From Clostridium sp. CMCC3677 (lineage in GTDB: Bacteria > Bacillota > Clostridia > Clostridiales > Clostridiaceae), in assembly GCF_023845585.1 (NCBI RefSeq), contig NZ_JAMQHS010000003.1:62001-126000 (forward strand): a DNA stretch of 64,000 nucleotides. Direction: 5' to 3'. The notes below the pieces were generated by a model. It did no database searches. It was not told the origin of the DNA and saw nothing but the letters and a program-made list of their open reading frames with translations. A program made the translations under genes and the position numbers. Positions within the stretch are counted from its first letter, which is position 1. Every line of letters starts with the position of its first letter. Below, one piece after another: positions 7,938-17,811 of the stretch.

Positions 7938-9737
7938 TTATTCTTGTTCTTGTTTTTCTTGTTTTGGAAGTATTCCAATTCCAAGCTCAGTTAATTGTTT
8001 TTCATCAGCTATATTTGGAGCTTCACTTAAGTAACAATATGCATTTTGATTTTTAGGGAATGCAATAACATCTTTGATGTTTTCTGTTCCAGCTAAGAAC
8101 ATTATCATTCTATCAAGACCAAATGCTAAACCGCCATGTGGTGGTGGACCAAATTTAAATGCTTGTAATAAGAATCCAAATCTTTCCCATGCTTGTTCTT
8201 CAGTAAATCCTAATGCTTTAAACATTCTTTGTTGAAGTTCCATCTCATGAATTCTTATAGAACCTCCACCTAATTCTTCACCATTTAATACTAAGTCATA
8301 TGCCTTAGATCTTACTTTACCAGGATCTGATTCAAGGAATTCTAAATCTTCTTCCATTGGTGCTGTAAATGGATGATGGCAAGCTGTATATCTTTCCTCT
8401 TCTTCACTATATTCAAATAGTGGGAATTCAGTAATCCATGTGAAGTTAAATTCATTTTTATCTTTTATTAACTCAAATTGTTTAGCAAGCTCTAATCTTA
8501 AAGCTCCTAAGCTTTGGAATACTACAGATTCTTTATCTGCTACTATTAAAATAGCATCTCCAGTTTCTGCTCCCATAGTTTCTATAATTGAATTTGTAAC
8601 ATCGTCAGTTAAGAATTTAGCTATTGAAGATTTAACACCATCTTCTTTAAGTTGGATCCAAGCAAGGCCCTTAGCTTTATAAGTCTTAACAAATTCTCCA
8701 AGCTTATCAAGTGGTTTTCTACCTAGTGTAGCTCCACCCTTTAGGCATAATGCTCTAACACTTCCACCAGCTTCTATGGCAGATTTAAATACAACAAAAT
8801 CCATATCTTTAACGTCTTCTGTTATATTAGTTATTTCCATACCAAATCTTAAATCTGGTTTATCTGAGCCGTATTTTTCCATAGCATCTTTAAATGTCAT
8901 TCTCTTAATTGGAAGTTTAACATCTACTCCAGCTACTTCTTTAAATACGTGAGCTATTAAGCCTTCATTTAATGCCATTATATCATCTTGTTCTACAAAG
9001 CTTAATTCCATATCTACTTGAGTAAATTCTGGTTGCCTATTAGCTCTTAAATCTTCATCTCTAAAACATTTAACTATTTGATAATATTTATCGAATCCAG
9101 ACACCATTAATAATTGTTTAAATATTTGTGGTGATTGTGGAAGAGCATAAAACATACCTGGATAGTTTCTTGAAGGTACTAAGTAATCTCTAGCTCCTTC
9201 TGGAGTACTCTTTGTAAGCATTGGAGTTTCTACATCTAAGAAATCATTTTTTTCTAAGTAATCACGAATAGACTTCGTAGTTTTACTTCTAATTTCAAAA
9301 ATTCTATGCATATCTGGTCTTCTTAAATCTAAATATCTATATTTTAATCTAATATTTTCAGCTGCATCTAAGTTTTCTTTTATATATATTGGTGGTGTTT
9401 CTGATTCAGAAAGAATCTTTAATGATTCACATTTCAATTCAACAAAACCAGTAGGCATGTTTTCATTAACACTTTCTCTTTTTACAACTTCTCCAGTTAC
9501 TGCAATGCAGTATTCTGGTCTAACGCCTTTTGCCTTTTCAAAAGCTTCAACATTTATTTCTTCACCAAAAACAACTTGCATGATACCTGTTTTATCTCTT
9601 AAATCAATAAAATCAAGACCTCCAAGTTTTCTATTTCTTTGAACCCATCCCATTAATGTAATCTTTTGACCTACATGTTCTTCTCTAGGTTCGCCGCACA
9701 TCATCGTACGCTTTAAGCCATTTAAAGCTTCACCCAT
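7938..9737 (-). CDS. aspS: Aspartyl-tRNA synthetase
   Basis: Class II synthetase charging tRNA-Asp. Bacterial-type layout: N-terminal OB-fold anticodon-binding domain (VGQKITLMGWVQRNRKLGG), catalytic core with motif 2 FRDEDLRANRQPEFTQVDME, a bacterial GAD insertion around residues 300-400, and motif 3 GLAFGLDRMIMFLAG near the C-terminus. I start at MGEALNG (9735-9737), 8 nt behind AGGAGG; an ATG two codons earlier is too close to the SD. That gives 599 residues, normal for the family. It follows hisS after 225 bp, a common Firmicutes pairing. Whether it also charges tRNA-Asn cannot be decided here. Confidence 0.97.
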   Translation of the reverse strand: MGEALNGLKRTMMCGEPREEHVGQKITLMGWVQRNRKLGGLDFIDLRDKTGIMQVVFGEEINVEAFEKAKGVRPEYCIAVTGEVVKRESVNENMPTGFVELKCESLKILSESETPPIYIKENLDAAENIRLKYRYLDLRRPDMHRIFEIRSKTTKSIRDYLEKNDFLDVETPMLTKSTPEGARDYLVPSRNYPGMFYALPQSPQIFKQLLMVSGFDKYYQIVKCFRDEDLRANRQPEFTQVDMELSFVEQDDIMALNEGLIAHVFKEVAGVDVKLPIKRMTFKDAMEKYGSDKPDLRFGMEITNITEDVKDMDFVVFKSAIEAGGSVRALCLKGGATLGRKPLDKLGEFVKTYKAKGLAWIQLKEDGVKSSIAKFLTDDVTNSIIETMGAETGDAILIVADKESVVFQSLGALRLELAKQFELIKDKNEFNFTWITEFPLFEYSEEEERYTACHHPFTAPMEEDLEFLESDPGKVRSKAYDLVLNGEELGGGSIRIHEMELQQRMFKALGFTEEQAWERFGFLLQAFKFGPPPHGGLAFGLDRMIMFLAGTENIKDVIAFPKNQNAYCYLSEAPNIADEKQLTELGIGILPKQEKQEQE

Positions 9738-9962
9738 TTTCATTTCCTCCTAACACTTTTCCAATATACAATACATTAAATATAATTTATATATTGTATA
9801 TAATCTTTTTGCACATATTTATTTTTGTGCATATATTTGTTATGAATCTAATTAAATATTATATTTAGGCTACATTCTAAGCAACTGAATATATTATAAA
9901 TATCAAGTAATTTTATGCTTAATTGACACTTATAATATAATCAGAGTTTCAAAACATAGCAA

Positions 9963-11216
9963 TTATTTAACTATTTTTTGTATTTCTTCTATATTATCTA
10001 ATGAAAGAGTAAATATTTCTCCATCTTCCATTCTCTTTAAATTAATTTGATTATTTTGTAATTCATCTTCACCTAATATAGTAGTGAATTTAGATCCAAT
10101 TTTATTAGCATATTTCATTTCTGCTTTTATACTTCTTCCCATATGATTAATTTCACATTTAACGCCTAAACTTCTTAAATCATGAGCTAACTTGAATGCA
10201 TATTTTTTTTCTGCATCTCCTCTTGCTCCAATATATAAATCTACCATATTTTCATTAGGGATCTCAATACCTTCATTTTCAAGAGTCATTATTATTCTTT
10301 CTTCACCTATAGCAAAACCTACTGCTGGCATTTCAGGACCACCAAGTTCTTCTACAAGTTTATCATATCTTCCACCACCACATACTGTGAAATCATCATT
10401 TATTATTTCAAAAATTGTCTTTGTATAATAATCTAGACCTCTTACTATGCCTTGATCTACTACATAAGAAATTCCTAAAATATCTAAATGCTCTTTTACT
10501 TTATTAAAATGTGTTTCACATTCTTCACATACATAATCTAAAATTTGTGGAGCATTCTTTGTAATTTCATGACATTTTCTTTCCTTACAATCTAAAATTC
10601 TCATAGGATTTTTTTCAAATCTACTTTTACATGTGTCGCAAAGATTTTCATAATTTTCTTCTAAGAATTTTTTTAATGCTTCATTATATTTAGCTCTACA
10701 AGTTGGACATCCTAAATTATTAATATGTAAACTTAAGCTCTTTAAGCCTAATTTACTTAAAGTATCCATAGCGACCTTTATTGCTTCAACATCCATTGTA
10801 GGTTCTTTAGATCCAAATATTTCAATTCCACATTGATGAAATTGTCTAAGTCTTCCCTTTTGAACATTTTCATATCTGAAAGTTGGTGTTATATAAAATA
10901 ATTTTGTAGGTTGAGCTTCGTTAAATAATCTATTTTCAATAAAAGCTCTAACTGCTGGTGCAGTTCCTTCTGGCTTTAAAGTTACACTTCTATTTCCTTT
11001 ATCATTAAAAGTATACATTTCCTTTTGAACTATATCAGTAGTATCTCCAACCCCTCTTAAAAATAGTTCTGTATGCTCAAACATAGGTGTCCTAATTTCT
11101 CTTATTCCATAAGCCTTTACTATATCTCTAAATGTATTTTCTACATAATGCCACTTATAAGCATCTTGTGGTAACATGTCTTTAGTACCTTTCGGTGCTT
11201 GCATTTCCATTGCCAT
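9963..11216 (-). CDS. hisS: Histidyl-tRNA synthetase
   Basis: Class II synthetase charging tRNA-His. The 417-residue protein opens with [12 protein letters not shown] and has the HisRS motifs [36 protein letters not shown] (motif 2), the HisA signature [27 protein letters not shown] and the C-terminal anticodon domain. It contains a cysteine-rich insertion ([36 protein letters not shown]) common in this branch of HisRS. SD AAGGAGG precedes the ATG. It lies 40 bp behind hemZ, and no T-box leader is visible in that short gap, so expression probably depends on the upstream operon. Confidence 0.97.
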   Translation of the reverse strand: MAMEMQAPKGTKDMLPQDAYKWHYVENTFRDIVKAYGIREIRTPMFEHTELFLRGVGDTTDIVQKEMYTFNDKGNRSVTLKPEGTAPAVRAFIENRLFNEAQPTKLFYITPTFRYENVQKGRLRQFHQCGIEIFGSKEPTMDVEAIKVAMDTLSKLGLKSLSLHINNLGCPTCRAKYNEALKKFLEENYENLCDTCKSRFEKNPMRILDCKERKCHEITKNAPQILDYVCEECETHFNKVKEHLDILGISYVVDQGIVRGLDYYTKTIFEIINDDFTVCGGGRYDKLVEELGGPEMPAVGFAIGEERIIMTLENEGIEIPNENMVDLYIGARGDAEKKYAFKLAHDLRSLGVKCEINHMGRSIKAEMKYANKIGSKFTTILGEDELQNNQINLKRMEDGEIFTLSLDNIEEIQKIVK

Positions 11217-11256
11217 AATTCATCCTCCTTATTTAAACATAAAATTATTAATTCAT

Positions 11257-12678
11257 CTAATATAGTGTATTTAATAATTTTATCTTCTTATCAATCATTT
11301 CATCTACTCTATTAACATATTCTCTAATGTCTTTTAGATTAGCAAATCTTTCAATTCTATCTTCATCTAGAAATATTATTTTACTAACAGCATCTGCTCC
11401 TAAAGCAATTACTGTTTGCTTTTCTTCAATCATTTCTATATTGTAGACACATTCTTTGCCCTTTTTAGCATATCCTACATTCTCCATATTTCCAATCATA
11501 TTTTTTTGTCTGTACATATAATATGGTGAAATATCTAGATGTTTTGCTAAATTTCTACTTTCTTCATACATTTTTATTATCTCTTCTTGTTTCGGAATGT
11601 CAAGTCCCTTTTTCAAGATAAAGTTTTCATACATTCTAGAACCTCTTTTTAAACAAAGCCCATGAACGGTAATACTATCAGGATTTAATTTTATTAATTC
11701 ATCCCTAGTTTTTATTAATTCTTCATGACCTTCACCTGGTAATCCTATTATTATATCCATGTTAATATCATCAAATCCAAGTTCTCTTGCCATCTTAAAC
11801 TTTTCTTTTATATCATCTACAGTATGATTTCTACCTATTAATTTTAATGTCTCATCATTCATAGTTTGTGGATTTATACTTATTCTAGTAACATCATACT
11901 CTTTCATTGTTTGCAACTTATCTAAAGTTATAGTATCTGGCCTTCCACATTCAACAGTAAATTCTTTAATGTTTTTTTCTTTAACAAATCCATTATATAT
12001 TTCAGTCATAACAGATTTGAATTGTTCATCATCTACTGAAGTTGGTGTTCCGCCACCAAAATAAACCGTTTCTATTTCTAAATTCTTTTCTTTTACATAT
12101 GAACTAATACCTTTAATTTCTTTAATTAAAGCCTCTAAATAAGGTTCAACCATTTTTTTATTTCCAACTATAGAATTAGATGTAAATGAACAATATAAAC
12201 ATTTAGTTGGACAAAAAGCCATGCCTATATAAATAGAAATTTTATCTTGTTTCTTATTTACAAACTTCTCTTCTGATTTAGCAACTTCTAAACATATTTT
12301 CGCTTTATCTTCATATGCTAAATAATCATTTTTAAATATATCCATGATTTCTTCTTCATTTTTGCTTTCTTGTATTAGCTTTAATGCTATTTTAGATGGT
12401 CTAATTCCTATTAAAATTCCCCATGGATATTCATCTTTTGTTATTTCCTTTAAGCAAGAAAAAACGAACCTTCTAAGAGATTGTTTTATATTATCTCCTA
12501 AAGATTCTTCTTTCACATATTCCTCATGGGAAAATCTCATGATTTTATCATCAATATAAAAAGAATAATTGTATTCGTCATCTAAAAACTTAATCTCACT
12601 TAAAGGAAAATATATATTGAATAATTGGTATACATCATATCTATACTTTAAGTTATTTAAATTAATTTTAATTTCCAT
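11257..12678 (-). CDS. hemZ: Radical-SAM coproporphyrinogen dehydrogenase HemZ-like protein
   Basis: A 473-residue radical SAM protein. The cluster motif CPTKCLYC (Cys156, Cys160, Cys163) is followed by the HemN-like motifs VYFGGGTPTS, TVECGRPDTIT, RISINPQTM and DINMDIIIGLPGE. The long N-terminal part (about 1-145) is typical of HemZ, the Bacillus/Clostridium paralogue annotated as oxygen-independent coproporphyrinogen III oxidase. Many clostridia carry hemZ without a full haem pathway, so its real substrate in this organism is uncertain. The order MBL-hemZ-hisS-aspS is conserved in clostridia. SD GGGAGAAG precedes the ATG. Confidence 0.88.
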   Translation of the reverse strand: MEIKINLNNLKYRYDVYQLFNIYFPLSEIKFLDDEYNYSFYIDDKIMRFSHEEYVKEESLGDNIKQSLRRFVFSCLKEITKDEYPWGILIGIRPSKIALKLIQESKNEEEIMDIFKNDYLAYEDKAKICLEVAKSEEKFVNKKQDKISIYIGMAFCPTKCLYCSFTSNSIVGNKKMVEPYLEALIKEIKGISSYVKEKNLEIETVYFGGGTPTSVDDEQFKSVMTEIYNGFVKEKNIKEFTVECGRPDTITLDKLQTMKEYDVTRISINPQTMNDETLKLIGRNHTVDDIKEKFKMARELGFDDINMDIIIGLPGEGHEELIKTRDELIKLNPDSITVHGLCLKRGSRMYENFILKKGLDIPKQEEIIKMYEESRNLAKHLDISPYYMYRQKNMIGNMENVGYAKKGKECVYNIEMIEEKQTVIALGADAVSKIIFLDEDRIERFANLKDIREYVNRVDEMIDKKIKLLNTLY

Positions 12679-12687
12679 ATCTTCTCC

Positions 12688-13290
12688 CTAGTATATTAAA
12701 AAACTATTTTTCCTTTTTTCATATCCTATTGTAGACACTGGTCCATGTCCTGGATAGACTTCTATATCATCTCCAAGTATTAATAGTTTTTCTTTTATAC
12801 TCTTTATAATTTCCTCAAAATTGCCACCTGCAAAATCAGTTCTTCCAATTGAGCCTTGGAAAAGTGTATCTCCAGTAAATAATTTATCCTCAATGAAAAA
12901 ACAAAGTCCACCTTTTGTATGGCCTGGTGTTTCAATAACTTTAAATTCTTTATCACCTAATTTTATTGTATCACCTTCTTGCAAGTACCCAGATGCCTTT
13001 GGTAATGTGCCAAAAACAAAGTTATCTTTTTCCATATACTCTTCATCTATTTTATTTATATAAAATGGAACTTTAAAAGCTTCACTTAATTCAACTACTC
13101 CACCTACATGATCCATATGTCCATGTGTTAATAAAATATACTTTACATCTACCTTTAAAGAATCAATTATACTTTTTAGTCTTTCAGCATCTCCGCCTGG
13201 ATCAATTATCCCACATTCTTTTGTGTTCTCATCTATTACTAAGTAACAATTTGCTTCATACATTCCTGCTGGAATTGTTTTTATAATCAA
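12688..13290 (-). CDS. Metallo-beta-lactamase fold hydrolase (YqgX/glyoxalase II-like)
   Basis: A 200-residue binuclear metal hydrolase with the motif LTHGHMDHVGG, the metal ligand histidine in ETPGHTKGGLCF, the bridging aspartate in LFTGDTLFQGSIGRTDFAGG and the final histidine in VYPGHGP. This short form is usually annotated as hydroxyacylglutathione hydrolase-like (YqgX), although clostridia lack glutathione, so the thioester substrate is unknown. The best start is a TTG at 13288-13290, 8 nt behind AGGTGG; GTG codons further upstream overlap the SD. It lies between dtd and hemZ in the same operon with short gaps. Confidence 0.85.
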   Translation of the reverse strand: MIIKTIPAGMYEANCYLVIDENTKECGIIDPGGDAERLKSIIDSLKVDVKYILLTHGHMDHVGGVVELSEAFKVPFYINKIDEEYMEKDNFVFGTLPKASGYLQEGDTIKLGDKEFKVIETPGHTKGGLCFFIEDKLFTGDTLFQGSIGRTDFAGGNFEEIIKSIKEKLLILGDDIEVYPGHGPVSTIGYEKRKNSFLIY

Positions 13291-13320
13291 TATACACACC
13301 ACCTAAAATAAAAATTTATT

Positions 13321-13770
13321 TTAAAAGTTTTTACTACTATCTAAAATTATTGTTACAGGGCCATCATTATTGATTTCAACTTTCATATCTGCTCCAAATT
13401 CTCCCGTTTCAACTTTTAGATTTGATTCTTTTAAAAGACTAAGAAATTCTTCATAAAGCTCTTTGGCCTCTTCTCCACCTTTAGCTTCCATAAAGTTAGG
13501 TCTTCTGCCTTTTCTACAATCTCCATACAATGTAAATTGAGAAATAATTAATAACTCGCCTTTTACATCTAATAAAGATAAATTCATTTTTTCTTTCTCA
13601 TCTTCAAAAATTCTTAAATTAATAACCTTATCTCTTATGTATTTCAAATCCTCTAATGTATCACTTTTAGATATTCCTATCAATACATTGAGTCCTTTTC
13701 CTATTGAACCTACTATATTGCCATCAACTTTAACATTTGATGATGTTACCCTCTGTACTACTGCTCTCAT
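13321..13770 (-). CDS. dtd: D-aminoacyl-tRNA deacylase
   Basis: A 149-residue homodimeric proofreading enzyme that removes D-amino acids (and glycine from tRNA-Ala) from mischarged tRNA. All hallmarks are present: MRAVVQRV at the start, the [17 protein letters not shown] block (about 97-113) and the C-terminal [11 protein letters not shown] with the Gly-cisPro loop. SD AAGGAAGGG precedes the ATG. It starts 11 bp behind the rel stop, a conserved rel-dtd pairing in Firmicutes. Confidence 0.97.
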   Translation of the reverse strand: MRAVVQRVTSSNVKVDGNIVGSIGKGLNVLIGISKSDTLEDLKYIRDKVINLRIFEDEKEKMNLSLLDVKGELLIISQFTLYGDCRKGRRPNFMEAKGGEEAKELYEEFLSLLKESNLKVETGEFGADMKVEINNDGPVTIILDSSKNF

Positions 13771-13781
13771 ATTACCCTTCC

Positions 13782-15968
13782 TTAACTATTCATTCTATAT
13801 ACATCTAGTATACCTTTTATACCTTTTATTTTTTTCATAAGATTTTTCAATTCATCAATAGAAGTAATTTTTATCTTTATATTTATAAATGCCACCCCAT
13901 CTTTTGCTGGATTTGCATTTAATGCACTTAAATTTAATTTTAAATCAGTTATAACACTCATTATATCAGTTAAAATACCCATTTTATCATCTGACTTAAC
14001 TTGAATTTCCGCAAAATATGCAGTACCTTTAGCTATTCCCCAAGCTACATCTACAACTTTATCTGCATCTGTTTGAATTAGATTTTTTAAATTACTACAA
14101 TCAGTTCTATGAACTGAGACACCTCTACCTTTAGTTATATATCCAAGTATCTCATCTCCCGGAACCGGATTACAGCACTTAGCAAATCTAACCATAAGAT
14201 TACTTTCACCTTTTACCGTAATACCATAATTATCAACTGATCTTTTTCTCTCAGTTTTTAATATATGCTCTTCTATTGTTTTACTCAATACATCTTGATT
14301 ATCTTTATCTTTATGTGGTTCATTTTCTTCCTTCAGTCTTGAAACAAAAGAAGATGGAGAAATTCCTCCAACGCCTATTAATACATGTAAATCCTCAATA
14401 AAATGAATGTTATATCTTTTAATTAATCTATCATAGCTTTCACCTTTAGCTATATCTATAAAATTAACCCCTTGTTTTTTTAGTTCTTTTTCAAGAAGTT
14501 CTTTACCTTTTAATATATTTTCTTCTTTTTTAGCTTTTTTAAACCACTGTTTTATTTTACTTTTTGATTGATTACTTTTAGCAATGTTTAACCAATCCAT
14601 ATTAGGTCCTTTTGAATTAGATGATGTAAGTATCTCAACTATTTCACCAGTTTTTAATGTATAATCAAGTGGAACTATTCTTCCATTTACCTTAGCTCCT
14701 ACACATTTATGTCCAATATCAGTATGTATTCTATAAGCAAAATCTATTGGAGTTGCTTTTGCACATAGATTTATTACAACACCTTTTGGAGTAAAAACAA
14801 AAACTTCATCAGAAAATAAATCTATTTTAAAACCCTCTATAAATTCTTCTGCATCCGATGTTTCTTTTTGCCATTCTAACATATCTCTAAGCCATACTAA
14901 CTTTTTCTCAAAATCTTTTACTTTATCTTCTTCATTTTTGTCGCCCTCTTTATATTTCCAATGGGCTGCAATTCCGTATTCTGCTGTTTTATGCATTTCA
15001 AAAGTTCTTATTTGAATTTCAAAGGTCTTCCCTTGATTTCCAATTACTGTTGTATGTAGTGATTGATACATATTAGGCTTTGGCATAGCTATATAATCTT
15101 TAAATCTACCTGGTATTGGCTTATATATTGTATGAACTATTCCCAAAACTCCATAACAATCTTTAACTGAATTCACCAATATTCTAATAGCTGTTAGATC
15201 AAAAATTTGTTCTATACTCTTATTTTTATTTATCATTTTTTTATAGATGCTATAAAAATGTTTTGGTCTACCTTCAATATCCGAGTCTATTCCAGATTCA
15301 TCTAATTTCTCTTTTAAATAGCAAACCACTTCGTTTATGTATGTTTCTCTTTCTACCCTTTTTTCTGCTATTTGCTCTACTAATTGATAATATTCATCTT
15401 CATGTAAATATCTAAAAGAGAGATCTTCAAGTTCCCATTTTATTTTAGACATACCAAGTCTATGAGCTAAAGGAGCATAAATATCTAATGTTTCCTTTGC
15501 TTTTAATTTTTGTTTTCCTTTTGGCATGAATTTAAGTGTTCTCATATTATGAAGTCTATCTGCTAATTTTATAATTATTACACGTATATCCTTAGCCATA
15601 GCAAGTAACATTTTTCTAACATTATCAGCTTGCTGCTCTTCTTTTGTTTTATATTGTATTTTTCCAAGCTTAGTTACTCCATTAACTAAATTTGCTATTT
15701 CTTCATTAAAAATAGTTTTCATACTCTCATAAGAACATGTTGTATCCTCAATAACATCATGAAGTAAGCCAGCTGCAATTGTACTTGTATCCATTCCAAG
15801 TTCTGCAAGAATTTCTGCTACATCTATTGGATGAATTATATATGGCTCTCCCGATTCCCTTTTTTGCTCCTTATGTGCATCTTCTGCAAAGAAATATGCT
15901 TTTTTTATCATTTCTACATCAACATTATGACAATTGGTATGAATCTTTTTCAATAATTTATCAATCAT
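13782..15968 (-). CDS. rel: Bifunctional (p)ppGpp synthetase/hydrolase
   Basis: A 728-residue stringent-response enzyme. Order of domains: HD hydrolase (His70-Asp71 in [10 protein letters not shown], so hydrolysis should be active), ppGpp synthetase (about 240-350, [22 protein letters not shown]), TGS (about 390-450, [11 protein letters not shown]), a zinc-finger/helical region with [14 protein letters not shown], and a C-terminal ACT domain (about 655-728). This is the long Rel form typical of Firmicutes. It senses uncharged tRNA on ribosomes. SD AAAGGAGAG precedes the ATG. It lies downstream of apt, from which it is separated by a small hairpin, and upstream of dtd. Confidence 0.97.
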   Translation of the reverse strand: MIDKLLKKIHTNCHNVDVEMIKKAYFFAEDAHKEQKRESGEPYIIHPIDVAEILAELGMDTSTIAAGLLHDVIEDTTCSYESMKTIFNEEIANLVNGVTKLGKIQYKTKEEQQADNVRKMLLAMAKDIRVIIIKLADRLHNMRTLKFMPKGKQKLKAKETLDIYAPLAHRLGMSKIKWELEDLSFRYLHEDEYYQLVEQIAEKRVERETYINEVVCYLKEKLDESGIDSDIEGRPKHFYSIYKKMINKNKSIEQIFDLTAIRILVNSVKDCYGVLGIVHTIYKPIPGRFKDYIAMPKPNMYQSLHTTVIGNQGKTFEIQIRTFEMHKTAEYGIAAHWKYKEGDKNEEDKVKDFEKKLVWLRDMLEWQKETSDAEEFIEGFKIDLFSDEVFVFTPKGVVINLCAKATPIDFAYRIHTDIGHKCVGAKVNGRIVPLDYTLKTGEIVEILTSSNSKGPNMDWLNIAKSNQSKSKIKQWFKKAKKEENILKGKELLEKELKKQGVNFIDIAKGESYDRLIKRYNIHFIEDLHVLIGVGGISPSSFVSRLKEENEPHKDKDNQDVLSKTIEEHILKTERKRSVDNYGITVKGESNLMVRFAKCCNPVPGDEILGYITKGRGVSVHRTDCSNLKNLIQTDADKVVDVAWGIAKGTAYFAEIQVKSDDKMGILTDIMSVITDLKLNLSALNANPAKDGVAFINIKIKITSIDELKNLMKKIKGIKGILDVYRMNS

Positions 15969-16007
15969 AAGGATAGCTCTCTCCTTTTGCTAAATTTCTG
16001 TAAATTC

Positions 16008-16033
16008 AAAGGCTGGTTATGTAACCAGCCTTT
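16008..16033. terminator. Hairpin between apt and rel
   Basis: Perfect 11-bp GC-containing stem (AAAGGCTGGTT with AACCAGCCTTT) and 4-nt loop. The minus-strand tail has only three T residues, so partial read-through into rel is plausible. No separate rel promoter is evident in the 40 bp that follow. Confidence 0.6.
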
Positions 16034-16074
16034 TCTTCTAATTATATATTATTTTATCAGTATTTTCAATAAAT

Positions 16075-16593
16075 TTAAATGTCATATTGAGTTAATGATA
16101 TTACATCATACTCACCTAATTTATCTCTTCCTTTAAGATCTATTAATTCTATTAAAAATGCAAGTGAAATTACTTCTCCACCAGCTTGTTCAACTAATTT
16201 AGCAACACCTTCTACAGTTCCGCCAGTTGCTAATAAATCATCTACAATAGCAACTCTTTGACCTTTTTTAATAGAATCCTTATGAATTTGAAGTGAATCA
16301 CTACCATATTCCAAATCATACTTAACAGAGATAGTTTCTCCTGGTAATTTACCTGGCTTTCTAACCGGAACAAATCCTGCACCTAATGCATATGCAACTG
16401 GAACACCAAATATAAATCCTCTTGCTTCTGGTCCAACAATTAAATCAATATCTTTATCTTTTAAATATTCTACAAACATATCAATTGAAGCTTTTAGTCC
16501 CTCACCGTCTCCTATTAATGTAGTTATATCTTTAAAGCTTATTCCTTCTTTAGGAAATCCGTCAATTATTCTTATTTTTTCTTTTAAATCCAT
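16075..16593 (-). CDS. apt: Adenine phosphoribosyltransferase
   Basis: A 172-residue purine salvage enzyme converting adenine and PRPP to AMP. It has the PRPP-binding motif [16 protein letters not shown] (about 120-135), the conserved [10 protein letters not shown] segment (about 53-62) and the expected RKPGKLPG loop. SD GGAGGAG precedes the ATG. Its place in recJ-apt-rel is the standard Firmicutes order. A second salvage gene, hpt, lies at 43 kb. Confidence 0.97.
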   Translation of the reverse strand: MDLKEKIRIIDGFPKEGISFKDITTLIGDGEGLKASIDMFVEYLKDKDIDLIVGPEARGFIFGVPVAYALGAGFVPVRKPGKLPGETISVKYDLEYGSDSLQIHKDSIKKGQRVAIVDDLLATGGTVEGVAKLVEQAGGEVISLAFLIELIDLKGRDKLGEYDVISLTQYDI

Positions 16594-16633
16594 GTTTACT
16601 CCTCCAAAAATGTTATTTTAGATTCAATAACTT

Positions 16634-17497
16634 TTATTTTAAAAGCTCATTTTTCTTTGAACTATACAGATATTTAACAATCTGATCTGCCCTATCTTTG
16701 TCATCAGTAGTTAACAATTCTAGTACTATTCTTGCATTGTCCATAATTCCAACAGGTCCTATTGTAGGCGTAATAAATTCTATCATGCTATCCATTGCAT
16801 GACAATCAAACTCCATTATGCTATTAAACTCTATTACCGATCTCAACCCATTATTATTTGTATTAAATAGAAACTTGTTTCCCTCTTTAATAAATACCTC
16901 ATTTTCCCCTTTTATTGGAGTATCTGTAAATTTTACTCCCATAAGAATTAAATCCAAATATTTATTAATACTTTTCATATTATAATATATAGCTATTGAT
17001 TGCATTAACTTAAACGTTAAAGCACTTATAGATAAATCCTTATACCTATATTGACAGCCTTTTTGATTTGGATTAATGTATATGTATTCATCTATAAACT
17101 TACTCTCTTTATTTTCAAGAACAATTAAATTTATACCTAATTTTTTACATAAATTTATTTCTTCTTGCGATTTTAACCCTAAGCCTAAAGTTATTAACAG
17201 TTCAGCACCCAAAAAATCCACATTATTCTTTATGTCTTTAGAATTAAGTTTATCTCCACCATTTTCTTCATCATATATCAGATATTCAACATCTGCGTTT
17301 AAATACTTTAATACAAGTATTAGAGAAGCAGTGGCACAAATACCATCAACATTCGAAGTACCATAAACAATTATTTTCTTTCTATTATTCACAGCAGAGA
17401 CTACTCTCTCTAATGCTTTGTTCATACCTTTAAGTATAAATGGGTTATATCCAGTAATATAATTTGGACAATAAATACTTTCCCAGAACTTACGCAT
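16634..17497 (-). CDS. Short degenerate RecJ relative lacking the DHH catalytic motifs
   Basis: A 287-residue protein whose start (GYNPFILKGMNKALERVV) and body align by eye with the N-terminal DHH half of RecJ single-strand exonuclease. Every metal-binding motif is altered: the usual DYDVDG is TSNVDG (47-52), the usual DCG is LGLG (104-107), and the DHH box is ENK (128-130). Full RecJ is about 580-800 residues; the DHHA1 and OB parts are missing. It occupies the recJ position between secF and apt. I infer a non-nucleolytic descendant that may bind DNA or nucleotides, or a gene in decay. The frame is intact over 287 codons and the SD (GGAGGAG) is strong, which argues that it is still expressed. 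Confidence 0.75.
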   Translation of the reverse strand: MRKFWESIYCPNYITGYNPFILKGMNKALERVVSAVNNRKKIIVYGTSNVDGICATASLILVLKYLNADVEYLIYDEENGGDKLNSKDIKNNVDFLGAELLITLGLGLKSQEEINLCKKLGINLIVLENKESKFIDEYIYINPNQKGCQYRYKDLSISALTFKLMQSIAIYYNMKSINKYLDLILMGVKFTDTPIKGENEVFIKEGNKFLFNTNNNGLRSVIEFNSIMEFDCHAMDSMIEFITPTIGPVGIMDNARIVLELLTTDDKDRADQIVKYLYSSKKNELLK

Positions 17498-17580
17498 TGC
17501 TTACTCCTCCATAAAATTAGAAAACATTTATATTATAATGTATAAAACGAATTTTTACAAATATTTTATAAAAAAATTAA

Positions 17581-17612
17581 TAAACCTCCATATTTTTGTC
17601 TACGGAGGTTTA
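17581..17612 (-). terminator. Terminator behind secDF
   Basis: Nine-base-pair stem TAAACCTCC/GGAGGTTTA with a 14-nt loop. On the minus strand it is followed by TTAATTTTTTT. It lies past the secF stop and next to the palindromic element. Confidence 0.65.
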
Positions 17613-17775
17613 GGCACATCCCAAAAATAATATACCGATATTATTGTCTATTTTATGTCATATCTCGTTAGCAAATTCAGCTAATAGATCAGCTCACACT
17701 ATTAACTGAACTTGCCTCCTTGTCTGACACAAAATATACGATCCATTTTTGGTCTATTATTTTCTTTCATGTGCC
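17613..17775. repeat. Palindromic element with GGCACAT/ATGTGCC ends
   Basis: About 163 bp with 7-bp perfect ends (GGCACAT and ATGTGCC) flanked by TTA on both sides. The two halves are imperfect inverted copies sharing blocks such as AAAATAATA, TTATGTCA/TGACACAAAA and TTCAGCTAATAG/CTATTAACTGAA. It lies between the secF stop and the RecJ-like gene. It has no ORF and is GC-richer than its surroundings, which suggests a MITE-like or structured repeat unrelated to the GGCTATG family. Confidence 0.6.
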
Positions 17776-17811
17776 TTAAATTAAAAGTCATATTTAATTT
17801 TATATAAATGT

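Noticed and set aside
11217-11256. T-box leader in front of hisS
   Set aside because: The gap is only 40 bp, with no room for a T-box; none was seen in front of aspS either.
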